In this document: piece after piece, positions 43,701 to 52,329 of the stretch
Layout: each line of letters begins with the position of its first letter
How positions within the stretch are numbered: position 1 is the first letter of the stretch
Origin: Polynucleobacter sp. AP-Nino-20-G2
GTDB lineage: Bacteria; Pseudomonadota; Gammaproteobacteria; Burkholderiales; Burkholderiaceae
NCBI RefSeq assembly: GCF_018688235.1
Contig: NZ_CP061313.1
Location: forward strand, 1,843,130 to 1,907,129
Direction of reading: 5' to 3'
Length of the DNA stretch: 64,000 bases
Notes under the pieces: model-generated
What the model saw: the letters and a program-made list of their open reading frames with translations, nothing else
The model's database searches: none
What the model was told of the DNA's origin: nothing
Position numbers and translations under genes: made by a program

Positions 43701-45452
43701 TCAAGCTAGGAGTTTTTCAAGCGCCTGAGCTTGATCCTCTGGCTCTATGGCTTGCAATACGGCCTGGATACGTGACTTCAGTAGACCCACATCGGCTTTC
43801 AGAATTTCACGCTTGACCAATAACAGCTGGCTAAAGTGCATTGAAAAGTCAGTCAACCCCAAACCTAACAACAACTTCGTCATCGTCGGATCACCCGCCA
43901 TCTCACCGCATACGGCTACAGGAATATTGGCCCGCTTTGCCTGATCAATAATATTGAATAGCAGATTCAAGATTGCAGGATGATACGGGTCATAAAGATG
44001 CGCCACCGCATGATCCGCACGATCGATTGCTAATGTGTACTGAATTAAATCGTTTGTACCAATTGATAAGAAATCAAAGCGGTTAATGAACAAGGGCAAT
44101 ACCAAAGCGGCGGCCGGAATTTCAATCATGGCGCCCACTTGGATGTTTGGATTGAATGGCTGTCCACGCTGATGCAACTGTTGCTTTGCTTTTTCAATCA
44201 AGCGCAATGTCTCATCAATTTCTTTCACATGAGCCAACATTGGAATCATGATGCGAGCTTGGCCATGCGCCGAAGCTCTTAAGATCGCCCTCAACTGAGT
44301 CAAGAAGATTTCTGGCTCGGTGAGAGACCAGCGAATAGCGCGCAAGCCCAAAGGAGATGTTCCGGTTTGGGATAAATCGGAGCCAGAGCCCAAGGCCTTA
44401 TCCGCTCCCACATCAATAGTGCGGATGTTCACTGGCAAACCATGCATCAAATCGACTACACGGCGATACTCTTGATATTGCTGCTCTTCGTCTGGCAATG
44501 CTTGATTGCGATCCATGAATAAAAATTCTGAGCGGAATAAACCAACTCCAATTGCGCCTAACTCTACCGCTTGAGTAGCATCTTCAGGTAATTCAATATT
44601 CGCTAACAACTCAATGGCCACCTTGTCTGCTGTGGCGGTGCGAGAGTGTTTAAGCTCTTGGAGCTTGCGCGTCTCTTCGATCGCCTTTGTTTGTAACAAA
44701 CGATATTCCGAGAGCAATTGCTCATCTGGGGCAACCACCACCACACCATGCTCACCATCAATCACCAACCAATCACCATGACGAATCATCTCGCTGGCAT
44801 GGCGCACACCAACTACCGCCGGTATTTCCATGCTGCGCGCAACAATTGCGGTGTGGGAAGTTTTTCCGCCGAGGTCAGTAACGAAACCAGTAAATGCGTG
44901 CTCTTTGAAGCGCAACATGTCATGAGGCGCAATATCATGCGCCACAATAATGGCATCTACGCCAACATCGCTTGGCGATAAGAGCTCGGAGTCACTCAGC
45001 GTATCTTTTTGCTGTGCGTTGAGGGCCTTAAGCACTCTCTCCGCAACCTGGCGAATATCATTTCCCCGCTCTTTCAGATAAGGATCTTCAATCTCGGAAA
45101 ATTGTTCGAGGAGATCATTCAGCTCGGTCGTCAATGCCCAAGCGGCATTGAGTCGTTGCGTGCGAATGAGTTTCAACGGCTTCTCAGCCAAGGCTGGGTC
45201 AGCCAAAATCATGCCATGCACATCTAAGAATGCAGCCATCTCTTGTGGCGCATCTTTTGGCAATCCTTGACGTAGTTGCGCCAATTCCAGGCGCACTTGC
45301 TCAAAGGCGTCTAATAATTTTTTGGCTTCCGCCTCTTCCTTACCAGACTCAACTAAGTAATGACTGACCTCTAATGCCGCACGCGAAATCAGTACAGCTT
45401 TGCCAATGGCAATGCCCTTTGATACTGGAATTCCGTGCAAGGCAAAAGTCAT
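43701..45452 (-). CDS. ptsI: PTS enzyme I (phosphoenolpyruvate-protein phosphotransferase)
   Basis: Enzyme I takes phosphate from PEP and passes it to HPr. The 583-residue protein has an N-terminal HPr-binding region, the phosphohistidine in GGKTSHTAIVARSMEIPA near residue 200, and a C-terminal PEP-binding barrel with VGAMIEIPAAA, SIGTNDLIQY and VCGEMAGD. It lacks the GAF domain of PtsP, so it is the classical form. No sugar-specific EIIB or EIIC gene is nearby. Confidence 0.98.
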   Translation of the reverse strand: MTFALHGIPVSKGIAIGKAVLISRAALEVSHYLVESGKEEAEAKKLLDAFEQVRLELAQLRQGLPKDAPQEMAAFLDVHGMILADPALAEKPLKLIRTQRLNAAWALTTELNDLLEQFSEIEDPYLKERGNDIRQVAERVLKALNAQQKDTLSDSELLSPSDVGVDAIIVAHDIAPHDMLRFKEHAFTGFVTDLGGKTSHTAIVARSMEIPAVVGVRHASEMIRHGDWLVIDGEHGVVVVAPDEQLLSEYRLLQTKAIEETRKLQELKHSRTATADKVAIELLANIELPEDATQAVELGAIGVGLFRSEFLFMDRNQALPDEEQQYQEYRRVVDLMHGLPVNIRTIDVGADKALGSGSDLSQTGTSPLGLRAIRWSLTEPEIFLTQLRAILRASAHGQARIMIPMLAHVKEIDETLRLIEKAKQQLHQRGQPFNPNIQVGAMIEIPAAALVLPLFINRFDFLSIGTNDLIQYTLAIDRADHAVAHLYDPYHPAILNLLFNIIDQAKRANIPVAVCGEMAGDPTMTKLLLGLGLTDFSMHFSQLLLVKREILKADVGLLKSRIQAVLQAIEPEDQAQALEKLLA

Positions 45453-45454
45453 CC

Positions 45455-45724
45455 TTACTCACCCTCACCAAAACGATCATTAATCAGATCTACCAAAGCC
45501 TTCATCGCTTCATCCGCCTGATCGCCAACTGTTTCCAATGTAACAGTGCTGCCTATTCCTGCCGCAAGCATCATGACACCCATAATGCTCTTCGCATTAA
45601 TTTGACGACCATTGCGTGACAAGAAAATCTCACAGGGAAATTGGGCGGCAAGCTGTGACAGCTTTGCAGATGCACGTGCGTGTAAACCCAATTTATTGAT
45701 AATTTCAATTTCAGTAACTGGCAT
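45455..45724 (-). CDS. ptsH: Phosphocarrier protein HPr
   Basis: HPr relays phosphate from enzyme I to EIIA proteins. The 89-residue protein has His15 (GLHARAS) for PEP-dependent phosphorylation and Ser46 (KSIMGVM) for the HPr kinase encoded at 12.3 kb in this window. It sits two bases before ptsI and eight bases after the EIIA-Man-like gene. Confidence 0.98.
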   Translation of the reverse strand: MPVTEIEIINKLGLHARASAKLSQLAAQFPCEIFLSRNGRQINAKSIMGVMMLAAGIGSTVTLETVGDQADEAMKALVDLINDRFGEGE

Positions 45725-45732
45725 GGCTAGGT

Positions 45733-46167
45733 TTATTTCTCCACAGTTTCTTGATGCGCCTTAGAACCCAAACGCAAAATTCCATTTTGACCGCCTTGTA
45801 ATGCTTTCTGGGCTAACTCTTCTAGGCCCTCTCCACGGTGAGAGATGCAACGCATGAGCATAGGTAAATTGAGTCCAGCCAAAACAATGAGTGGAGAGTT
45901 CAATCCCGAGAGGGGGCCAAGCGCCTCTAACTTGGATGCCACATTTGCAGGGGTAGCACCCATCACATCCGTCAGAATTAAAAGCCCCTTACCTGTATCA
46001 ACACCATAGGCCGCTCTCAGGACTCGATCAAAGCTCGCTTTAGTGTCTTCATGGGGAGGAATATCGACAGCCCTCACTCCTTCAGGCAAAACCCCAAAAG
46101 CATGCTCGGCAAATCCCAGCATGGCGCTTGCTACTGGAGTGTGAGCAACAATAACAATTCCGACCAT
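45733..46167 (-). CDS. PTS EIIA component, mannose family
   Basis: I choose ATG 46167 (MVGIVIVAHTPVASAM), giving 144 residues; an upstream ATG overlaps gshB. The protein is a single EIIA-Man domain with phosphohistidine His9 in VAHTP and the region LILTDVMGATPANVA. No IIB, IIC or IID partner is present, so the role is probably regulatory. It is coupled to gshB upstream and ptsH downstream. Confidence 0.94.
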   Translation of the reverse strand: MVGIVIVAHTPVASAMLGFAEHAFGVLPEGVRAVDIPPHEDTKASFDRVLRAAYGVDTGKGLLILTDVMGATPANVASKLEALGPLSGLNSPLIVLAGLNLPMLMRCISHRGEGLEELAQKALQGGQNGILRLGSKAHQETVEK

Positions 46168-46169
46168 GT

Positions 46170-47111
46170 TTACGCTAGCGCCTTTTCTAGGGCTTTTAAC
46201 CAAAATTGTGGAACATCAAAACCACTTTGCTCAGTGATCTCTACAAAACAGGTTGGGCTAGTCACATTAATTTCAGTGACATAAGCACCAATCAGATCTA
46301 ATCCTACCAAGAACAAGCCACGCTCATTCAAAATAGGCGCCAGATATTCCGCGACTTTCTTTTCAGCATCTGTCAGAGGCATAGCAACACCCTTTCCGCC
46401 AGCAGCCAAATTTCCTCGAATTTCACTACCCTGAGGAATACGAGCAAGCGCGAATGGAACTACTTCACCGCCGATCAAGAGCACCCGTTTATCGCCTTGA
46501 GCAATCTCCGGCAAGAAGCGCTGAACCATCAAGGTGCGCGCGCCATTCTCACCCAAGGTTTCGACGATGCTAGCGAGATTCAAGCCATCAGGACCAACAC
46601 GGAAGATTCCCATACCGCCCATGCCATCTAAAGGCTTGATCACAATATCGCGATGCTCTTGATGAAAAACTTCAATGGCAGCAAGCTCACGAGTAACCAA
46701 TGTTGGGGGAATCAGTTCCGGAAATTCTGTGATGGACAATTTCTCAGAGTGATCACGGACAGCCGCTGGATTATTAAAAACTTTTGCGCCCTGACGGGTA
46801 GCCGCAGATAACAACCAAGTCGTATTGAGATATTCAATATCAAAAGGTGGGTCGGTACGCATCAATACCGCTGAGAAAGCATTTAATGCGCGCCCTTCAA
46901 TCTCACCCAACTCAAACCATGCGGTGCTGCTTGGCTTGACTGCGAGTGATTGGCAATCAGCTACTACAAGATTATTTCGCCAAAGAATATTGCGGCTCTC
47001 ACAAAACCACAGTTTATGACCAGCCTCTTGAGCAACACGCATCATCGCCAACGTGGAATCTTTACTGATCTTGAAAGATTCCAAGGGATCGGCAATAAAA
47101 AGAAGGTCCAT
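46170..47111 (-). CDS. gshB: Glutathione synthetase
   Basis: GshB joins gamma-glutamylcysteine and glycine. The 313-residue protein has an N-terminal domain (MDLLFIADPLESFKISKDST) and an ATP-grasp fold with IVIKPLDGMGGMGIFRV near residue 165 and FVGLDLIG...EINVTSPT near the C-terminus. Full length. It lies 27 bases after gshA and two bases before the EIIA-Man-like gene, so glutathione synthesis and the regulatory PTS share one operon. Confidence 0.97.
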   Translation of the reverse strand: MDLLFIADPLESFKISKDSTLAMMRVAQEAGHKLWFCESRNILWRNNLVVADCQSLAVKPSSTAWFELGEIEGRALNAFSAVLMRTDPPFDIEYLNTTWLLSAATRQGAKVFNNPAAVRDHSEKLSITEFPELIPPTLVTRELAAIEVFHQEHRDIVIKPLDGMGGMGIFRVGPDGLNLASIVETLGENGARTLMVQRFLPEIAQGDKRVLLIGGEVVPFALARIPQGSEIRGNLAAGGKGVAMPLTDAEKKVAEYLAPILNERGLFLVGLDLIGAYVTEINVTSPTCFVEITEQSGFDVPQFWLKALEKALA

Positions 47112-47138
47112 TTTTATGTCCGAATATCCATTAATAAA

Positions 47139-48437
47139 TTAAGCAACTTCAGCATTAGGATCGGAGCGTTCAAGCTCCAACGATGCCGCTAACAATGCCA
47201 AGCGAGCTACAACGCCATATAAATAGAAGCGATTTGGCGGAGCGCTACCTGGCTTGGCGCCCATATCTGGCATAGAGTTTTGCTCAAATGCCAATGGCAC
47301 AAAATGCATACCAGGCGCATTGAGATTCTCATCTGGGCCACGATCAGTATGTACGCGATAGAAGCCACCAATGACGTAGCGATCAATCATATAGACCACG
47401 GGCTCAGCCACGGCTTCGTTGACTTTCTCAAAGGTATATACGCCTTCTTGAATCAATACATCGCTTACCTCAAGACCTTCTTTAACCACACTCATCTTGT
47501 TGCGGTCTTTACGGTTCAAACCCTTGAGTTGTGATGGATCGTTCACCACCATCACGCCCATGCCATAAGTTCCGGCGTCAGCTTTAACAACGACATATGG
47601 CTTCTCTTTAATACCGTATTCGCGATACTTTTTAGCGGTCTTCTTTAAAACCTTCTCAACAGCATCCTGTAACTCTTCCTCACCTTTGCGCTCGTGGAAA
47701 TTCACATTTGAGCAACTCGCAAAGAATGGATTAATCATCCAAGGATCAATATCAACTACTTTGGCAAACTTCTTAGCCACTTCATCATAAGCAGCGAAGT
47801 GATTTGATTTACGACGTACATGCCAGCCGGCATGCAAGCCAGGCAATAAATATTGCTCGTGTAGATTTTCTAAGATCGGCGGAATGCCAGCAGATAAATC
47901 GTTGTTCAACAGAATGGAGCATGGATCGAAGTCTTTCAATCCCAAACGCTGCTTCCTCAATCCCAAGCGAGATAAAGGCTCCATTAATAGGCGGTTGCCA
48001 TCAGGCAATTCTATCCAAGTGGGCTTCTTGATTTCATCAGACAGAGTGCCTAGGCGGACATTCAGTCCCGCTTGACGCAAGATAGATGAGAGACGCGCGA
48101 TATTCTGCAAATAGAAAGTATTGCGTGTGTGACGCTCAGGAATTAGTAATAGGTTTTTTGCCTCTGGACAAATCTTCTCAATAGCAGCCATTGCAGCTTG
48201 TACTGCTAAAGGCAACATCTGCGGGGAAAGATTATTAAATCCACCGGGAAAGAGATTGGTATCGACCGGTGCAAGCTTAAAGCCCGCATTACGCAAGTCA
48301 ACCGAACAATAAAACGGTGGGGTATGCTCCTGCCACTCAAGCCTGAACCAGCGCTCGATAGTTGGAGTAGCTTCTAATACCTTCGACTCGAGTTCGAGAA
48401 GAGGGCCGCTAAGGGCAGTGATGAGATGTGGGACCAT
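47139..48437 (-). CDS. gshA: Glutamate-cysteine ligase (betaproteobacterial type)
   Basis: GshA makes gamma-glutamylcysteine, the first step of glutathione synthesis. The 432-residue protein belongs to the proteobacterial GshA type unlike E. coli GshA. It has CSVDLRNAGFKLAPVDTNLFPGG near residue 50 and YVVVKADAGTYGMGVM with ATP-grasp character near 280. TACAAT lies exactly six bases before the ATG, and the GGTGAA between is too close to serve well as a Shine-Dalgarno sequence. It heads gshA-gshB-EIIA-ptsH-ptsI. Confidence 0.94.
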   Translation of the reverse strand: MVPHLITALSGPLLELESKVLEATPTIERWFRLEWQEHTPPFYCSVDLRNAGFKLAPVDTNLFPGGFNNLSPQMLPLAVQAAMAAIEKICPEAKNLLLIPERHTRNTFYLQNIARLSSILRQAGLNVRLGTLSDEIKKPTWIELPDGNRLLMEPLSRLGLRKQRLGLKDFDPCSILLNNDLSAGIPPILENLHEQYLLPGLHAGWHVRRKSNHFAAYDEVAKKFAKVVDIDPWMINPFFASCSNVNFHERKGEEELQDAVEKVLKKTAKKYREYGIKEKPYVVVKADAGTYGMGVMVVNDPSQLKGLNRKDRNKMSVVKEGLEVSDVLIQEGVYTFEKVNEAVAEPVVYMIDRYVIGGFYRVHTDRGPDENLNAPGMHFVPLAFEQNSMPDMGAKPGSAPPNRFYLYGVVARLALLAASLELERSDPNAEVA

Positions 48438-48443
48438 TTCACC

Positions 48444-48449
48444 ATTGTA
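48444..48449 (-). promoter_or_regulatory. Candidate leaderless -10 (TACAAT) of gshA
   Basis: On the minus strand TACAAT is followed by GGTGAA and ATG 48437. It lies just after the second amtB terminator-like hairpin, in the only free space between the two units. No clear -35. Confidence 0.5.
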
Positions 48450-48457
48450 AGATTTTT

Positions 48458-48489
48458 AAAAGAAAGACGCGGAATCCGAGGATCCCGCG
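48458..48489 (-). terminator. Second terminator-like hairpin downstream of amtB
   Basis: On the minus strand GCGGGATCC and GATTCCGC form a stem with one mismatch and a very short loop, followed by GTCTTTCTTTT. It follows a stronger terminator by a few bases and abuts the gshA start signal. Confidence 0.6.
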
Positions 48490-48492
48490 CTT

Positions 48493-48523
48493 AAAAACCG
48501 GGCAACAATGCTTTGCCGCCCGG
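48493..48523 (-). terminator. Intrinsic terminator of the glnK-amtB operon
   Basis: On the minus strand CCGGGC (48523-48518) pairs with GCCCGG (48503-48498), with further GCAA/TTGC pairing inside, followed by TTTTT (48497-48493). It lies 20 bases after the amtB stop. Confidence 0.85.
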
Positions 48524-48542
48524 TGAGGGGTAAATCTACCGA

Positions 48543-50006
48543 TTAAGACTCGTAGGCTGACTCACCATGTGAGCTGATATCCAAGCCTTCGCGCTCTTGA
48601 TCTTCCTTAACGCGTAGACCAATCACGATATCTACCAATTTGTAGGCAATGTAAGAAACCACGCCAGACCAAATTAAGGTAACGATCACGCCTTGGCTCT
48701 GAATCCATAATTGGCTAGCAATAGAGTAGTCAGGAGCAGCAGCATTCGCCACATAATCCCAAATACCTGTTCCACCCAAAGCTGGATCGGCGAATACACC
48801 GGTTAACAAAGCGCCCAAAATACCGCCAACGCCATGCACACCGAATACATCCAAGCTGTCGTCTGAACCCAAAATCTTCTTGAGACCAGAAACACCCCAC
48901 AAGCAAACTACACCAGCAGCAGCGCCGATGATGAGGGCACCCATTGGGCCAACAAAACCAGCAGCAGGAGTAACCGCAACCAAACCAGCTACGCAACCAG
49001 ATGCGCCACCCAACATGGAAGGCTTACCCTTGTGAACCCACTCAGCTACTGACCAGCTTAATACTGCAGCAGCTGTTGCCAATAATGTGTTTACGAATGC
49101 CAAGGCTGCACTGCCGTTCGCCTCGAGAGCAGAACCAGCATTGAAACCAAACCAACCGAACCACAAGAGTGATGCACCGATCATGACGAATACTAGGTTG
49201 TGCGGCTTCATCGCTTCTTTGCCGTAACCCAAACGCTTGCCGATCACGAATGAACCTACCAAACCAGCAATCGCTGCATTGATATGAACAACAGTGCCAC
49301 CAGCAAAGTCGAGAACACCCTTCTGCCACAACCAACCAGCACGTGCAGTGATAGCTTCAAGTGATGCAGCATCTTTGATGTCGTCAGGACCAGGCCAGAA
49401 CCAAACCATATGAGCGATTGGCAAGTAGCTGAAAGTAAACCAGAGGATCACAAACAACACGATTGCGGAAAACTTAGCACGCTCAGCAAATGAACCAATG
49501 ATCAAGCAGCAAGTGATTGTTGCGAATGCAGCTTGGAAGGCCATAAATACAAACTCAGGAACTACAACACCTTTACTAAAAGTTGCCGCAACTGAATCTG
49601 GAGTAATGCCACTCAAGAACAAACGATCAAGACCACCAATGAATGCACCGCCTTCAGTAAATGCAAAGCTATAACCATATAGCGCCCACAATACTGTGAT
49701 CAAAGCGAAAACAAACATACACTGTACGAGTACAGAAAGAATGTTTTTGCTACGTGTTAAACCGCCGTAGAACAAAGCCAAACCAGGCAATGTCATCAAG
49801 ATTACTAATGCAGTACACACTAGCAACCATGCTGTATCACCTTTGTTAGGCACCAATGCAGGAGCGGCAGCAACTGCTGCAGCAGCCGCCGCAACCGCTG
49901 GTTTAGCCTCATCAGCAAAAGCTGGTGAAGCCACCATGACGCTAGTTGCACCAATAGCCAAGGCCATTGCGCTTCCAGCTAGGAGTCGTTTCATCCAAGT
50001 TAACAT
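48543..50006 (-). CDS. amtB: Ammonium transporter
   Basis: AmtB conducts ammonia/ammonium across the inner membrane and is gated by the PII protein GlnK. I choose ATG 50006 (MLTWMKRLLAGSAMALAIG); an upstream ATG at 50177 would run through glnK. The 487-residue protein has a signal peptide (cleavage after AFA near 31), an alanine/proline linker, then eleven helices. DTAWLLVCTALVILMTLPGLALFYGG is split over the first helix, and the His pair positions lie in GTVVHINAA and FGVHGVGG. glnK ends 13 bases upstream. Two terminators follow. Confidence 0.97.
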   Translation of the reverse strand: MLTWMKRLLAGSAMALAIGATSVMVASPAFADEAKPAVAAAAAAVAAAPALVPNKGDTAWLLVCTALVILMTLPGLALFYGGLTRSKNILSVLVQCMFVFALITVLWALYGYSFAFTEGGAFIGGLDRLFLSGITPDSVAATFSKGVVVPEFVFMAFQAAFATITCCLIIGSFAERAKFSAIVLFVILWFTFSYLPIAHMVWFWPGPDDIKDAASLEAITARAGWLWQKGVLDFAGGTVVHINAAIAGLVGSFVIGKRLGYGKEAMKPHNLVFVMIGASLLWFGWFGFNAGSALEANGSAALAFVNTLLATAAAVLSWSVAEWVHKGKPSMLGGASGCVAGLVAVTPAAGFVGPMGALIIGAAAGVVCLWGVSGLKKILGSDDSLDVFGVHGVGGILGALLTGVFADPALGGTGIWDYVANAAAPDYSIASQLWIQSQGVIVTLIWSGVVSYIAYKLVDIVIGLRVKEDQEREGLDISSHGESAYES

Positions 50007-50019
50007 TTTGAACCTCTCT

Positions 50020-50358
50020 TTAAAGTGCTGACGCGCCGGTTTCACCGGTACGAATGCGAATGACGTGTTCAACTGGTGAGACAAAAATCTTGCCATCGCC
50101 AATCTTGCCAGTACGAGCTGATTTTTCAATTGCCTCAATCGCTCGCTCCAAGATGCCATCTTCAACAGCAGCTTCAATTTTTACCTTAGGCAAAAAGTCG
50201 ACTACATACTCAGCACCACGATACAACTCGGTGTGACCTTTTTGACGACCAAAGCCTTTAACTTCAGTGACGGTAATGCCCGAAACTCCCACTTCCGAGA
50301 GAGCTTCGCGCACTTCGTCAAGCTTGAAGGGCTTGATGATTGCGGTAATTAATTTCAT
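50020..50358 (-). CDS. glnK: Nitrogen regulatory protein P-II
   Basis: PII proteins sense 2-oxoglutarate, ATP/ADP and uridylylation state and regulate ammonium uptake and glutamine synthetase. The 112-residue protein has the T-loop GHTELYRGAEY with uridylylated Tyr51, the ATP-binding GKIGDGKIFV and the end RTGETGASAL typical of GlnK/GlnB. Its place directly before amtB suggests GlnK. The omp gene is 25 bases upstream, in the same unit. Confidence 0.97.
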   Translation of the reverse strand: MKLITAIIKPFKLDEVREALSEVGVSGITVTEVKGFGRQKGHTELYRGAEYVVDFLPKVKIEAAVEDGILERAIEAIEKSARTGKIGDGKIFVSPVEHVIRIRTGETGASAL

Positions 50359-50383
50359 ATATTTCTCCGTTCAGAGTTGGAAA

Positions 50384-51211
50384 TTAGAAAGTTTTTGTGA
50401 GGGTAAGAACGCCAGTTGATCCGCCCAAGTTTTTTCCTGATGGGCTAACGTATGCATAGGAACTACCAATTTTCTTGGCATTTGTTCCAATGTAAGCAGC
50501 TGCTAAAGACAAGCCACCCCCAAAATCTTTAGTCAAGCCAAGCTTCCAATCAGTGTAGCTATATTGACTAGAGTTAGATGTGGTGGTTCCCGCTGGCGTT
50601 CCAGCAATGTACTGGTAACCAACGTGTGCATTCACTGCAAGACCCCAAATGCCAGTGTCGTAGTTGGCAGTTAAATCAGGATAGTAAGAGCCGGAACTAT
50701 TTTGGTTGCCGAAAGTATTTGTCACGGCATATGAAAACTTCAAGAAGCCAGTAACCGGGCCAAATGTATAGTTTTGAGCAGCATAAATCTCAGTCGTATT
50801 TGGATTTACGTTAGGGCTAGTAAAGTTTCCGCTTGTTGGGTAGTAGTACTGCAAAACACCCAAATCAGACGCAAATCCTTCACCGATGAGCTCTTTTTTT
50901 ACACCAGCATAAAAGTCCATCTCAATACCAGAGGACACCGATGGGTTTAAGTTGTTTACCCAACTAATCGAGCTATTCCAGTTACCAATATAGAAACCGC
51001 TCTCATGCGCATAATCAAAGCCGCCTTGAATTGCTGGCTTTAGGTTTGACTGAGAAATACCACGATAGCGATAGTCACTGACCACCGAGACATTGGCCGC
51101 AATTGGGCTGCCTGCTTCTTCAGGATTTTCTGGTGTGTCAGCCGCAAAAGCTGCTGTAGCGAATAAGCCAGAAGCTGCAAGAGCGAGGGCTGTTTTGTGA
51201 ATTGTTTTCAT
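50384..51211 (-). CDS. TorF-family outer membrane protein (TIGR02001-like)
   Basis: This 275-residue protein has a signal peptide ending AAFA (residue 23) and a mature part of alternating aromatic strands ending in a terminal phenylalanine (LTKTF), as in outer-membrane barrels. The opening VSVVSDYRYRGISQSNLKPAIQGGFDY is the hallmark of the family of unknown function often placed before glnK-amtB in beta- and gammaproteobacteria. A role in passage of nitrogen compounds is inference. AGGAGC precedes the ATG. It heads omp-glnK-amtB; NtrC-like sites lie 110-150 bases upstream. Confidence 0.88.
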   Translation of the reverse strand: MKTIHKTALALAASGLFATAAFAADTPENPEEAGSPIAANVSVVSDYRYRGISQSNLKPAIQGGFDYAHESGFYIGNWNSSISWVNNLNPSVSSGIEMDFYAGVKKELIGEGFASDLGVLQYYYPTSGNFTSPNVNPNTTEIYAAQNYTFGPVTGFLKFSYAVTNTFGNQNSSGSYYPDLTANYDTGIWGLAVNAHVGYQYIAGTPAGTTTSNSSQYSYTDWKLGLTKDFGGGLSLAAAYIGTNAKKIGSSYAYVSPSGKNLGGSTGVLTLTKTF

Positions 51212-51320
51212 ATATAGCTCCTAAGTGGTCATGAAAAAGGGATAAATGCTTTATTGCATGGAGTGATCATGAATCCCCCTCCGCCCCCCAATTTCTGGCG
51301 ATTCACCTAAATAAGGCTAA

Positions 51321-51337
51321 TGCACAATTTTGGTGCC
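51321..51337. promoter_or_regulatory. NtrC-like operator 1 upstream of omp-glnK-amtB
   Basis: TGCACAATTTTGGTGCC has GCAC, seven bases, GTGC, the core spacing of enterobacterial NtrC sites such as those at glnA. It lies 110 bases before the omp ATG. No convincing sigma-54 -24/-12 element is seen between it and the gene. Confidence 0.6.
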
Positions 51338-51343
51338 AATATT

Positions 51344-51360
51344 TGCACCATTCCCGTACA
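51344..51360. promoter_or_regulatory. NtrC-like operator 2 upstream of omp-glnK-amtB
   Basis: TGCACCATTCCCGTACA has one mismatch in the right core (GTAC for GTGC). Its centre is 23 bases from operator 1. A further right half-site TTGGTGCA lies at 51363-51370, so the cluster has two and a half sites. Confidence 0.5.
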
Positions 51361-51471
51361 TTTTGGTGCAATTTCCTGATTTATGGCCTTTTCTGCATGA
51401 TTTTGGCTCTACAACTTAAAATGGCTTCTGTATCTTTTATGCAACTCTTTATACGAACGGTGGGCAGTCTT

Positions 51472-51729
51472 ATGCAAAAACCAGGCGAAATCCTAGAACA
51501 AATCCAGCGCATTGCTAGCGATATGCAAAACAAGGTTGGGGATGCCATCCGTAATTCACCGGCACAAGAAATTGAAAAAAATGTGCGCGCGATGATGAAT
51601 CAAGGTTTTCAAAAAATGGACCTGGTTACACGCGAAGAGTTTGAGTTGCAATCTAAGGTGCTATCTAAGACCAGAGAAAAACTAGAGCTTCTAGAAGCTA
51701 AAGTAGCAGCCTTAGAAAAATCCCAATAA
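51472..51729 (+). CDS. ubiK: Ubiquinone biosynthesis accessory factor UbiK
   Basis: UbiK (formerly YqiC/BMFP) binds lipids and UbiJ and supports aerobic ubiquinone synthesis. I choose ATG 51472 (MQKPGEILEQIQRIA), giving 85 residues; the upstream frame from 51343 contains no family features. The protein is almost wholly helical, with a C-terminal coiled coil (LSKTREKLELLEAKVAALEKS). Full length for the family. It is divergent from the omp operon and convergent with the lipoprotein gene. Confidence 0.92.
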   Translation: MQKPGEILEQIQRIASDMQNKVGDAIRNSPAQEIEKNVRAMMNQGFQKMDLVTREEFELQSKVLSKTREKLELLEAKVAALEKSQ

Positions 51730-51741
51730 AAAACTAATCGC

Positions 51742-52329
51742 CTACTCCGGGTGAAACTCATCAAAGAAATTTGAGTAAGCCTCTTCAGAAAAAAACTTTT
51801 TAGCTTCAACTCGTGCTGGCGCAGAATGCAGGACAGATTGCTGGTAAATCCAAACGCCTCCATCTGACGCCATCCTAGTTATCCACCGCACTCGCATGGA
51901 AGTCTCTACCGCCCCAGTGGAAGGGAATTCTAAAAAATAATCTTTAATGGCAATGCGTTGATGATTTGCGGTTTGATAAAAAGATTCACTGCTTGCAGCT
52001 GTTTCTAAATTCACATTGGCTCGCTGCAATAAATTACCCTGCAGTTGCGCCAATAATTTTGGCGCCAAAGATGCCTGATCTTTACTGAGATGAATAGAAC
52101 TGACCGAGTAAATATCATCATCAATTTTTACTGCCTCTAAAAATTGTGGGATCTCTTGATCTTGATATGGAATGTTGCGATCTATTTTTTCAGGCTTACC
52201 TGGAAATAAAACGCTATAGCCCTCTTGAGGGGACTGCACAGTACGCCAATCCAACTTAGGGCTACAGGCGGATAGTAAAAACGTCAGTACCAGAAATACA
52301 CCAAGGCCTTGAAGACTGCGTTTAGACAA
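51742..52329 (-). CDS. Unrecognised lipoprotein
   Basis: The start appears to be a TTG at 52329 overlapping the lipA stop, with GGAG upstream. The 195-residue product has a short hydrophobic segment and lipobox LLSAC with the cysteine near residue 22. The mature protein has GYSVLFPGKPEKIDR early and alternates strands and helices to the end. I do not recognise a named family. Earlier ATGs in this frame lie inside lipA and are not credible. Coupling to lipA is positional only. Confidence 0.8.
   Translation of the reverse strand: MSKRSLQGLGVFLVLTFLLSACSPKLDWRTVQSPQEGYSVLFPGKPEKIDRNIPYQDQEIPQFLEAVKIDDDIYSVSSIHLSKDQASLAPKLLAQLQGNLLQRANVNLETAASSESFYQTANHQRIAIKDYFLEFPSTGAVETSMRVRWITRMASDGGVWIYQQSVLHSAPARVEAKKFFSEEAYSNFFDEFHPE

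Noticed and set aside
48543..50177. Longer amtB start at 50177
   Set aside because: It would run through most of glnK. ATG 50006 gives a normal signal peptide.
51270..51292. C-rich tract before the omp operon
   Set aside because: It is interrupted and in the untranslated leader region; no evidence for phase variation.
51321..51345. Possible sigma-54 promoter within the NtrC-like site (TGGCAC-N5-TTGTG, minus strand)
   Set aside because: The -12 part reads GT where GC is essential, and it overlaps the operator itself. A plus-strand TGG...TTGCA alternative has spacing one base too long.
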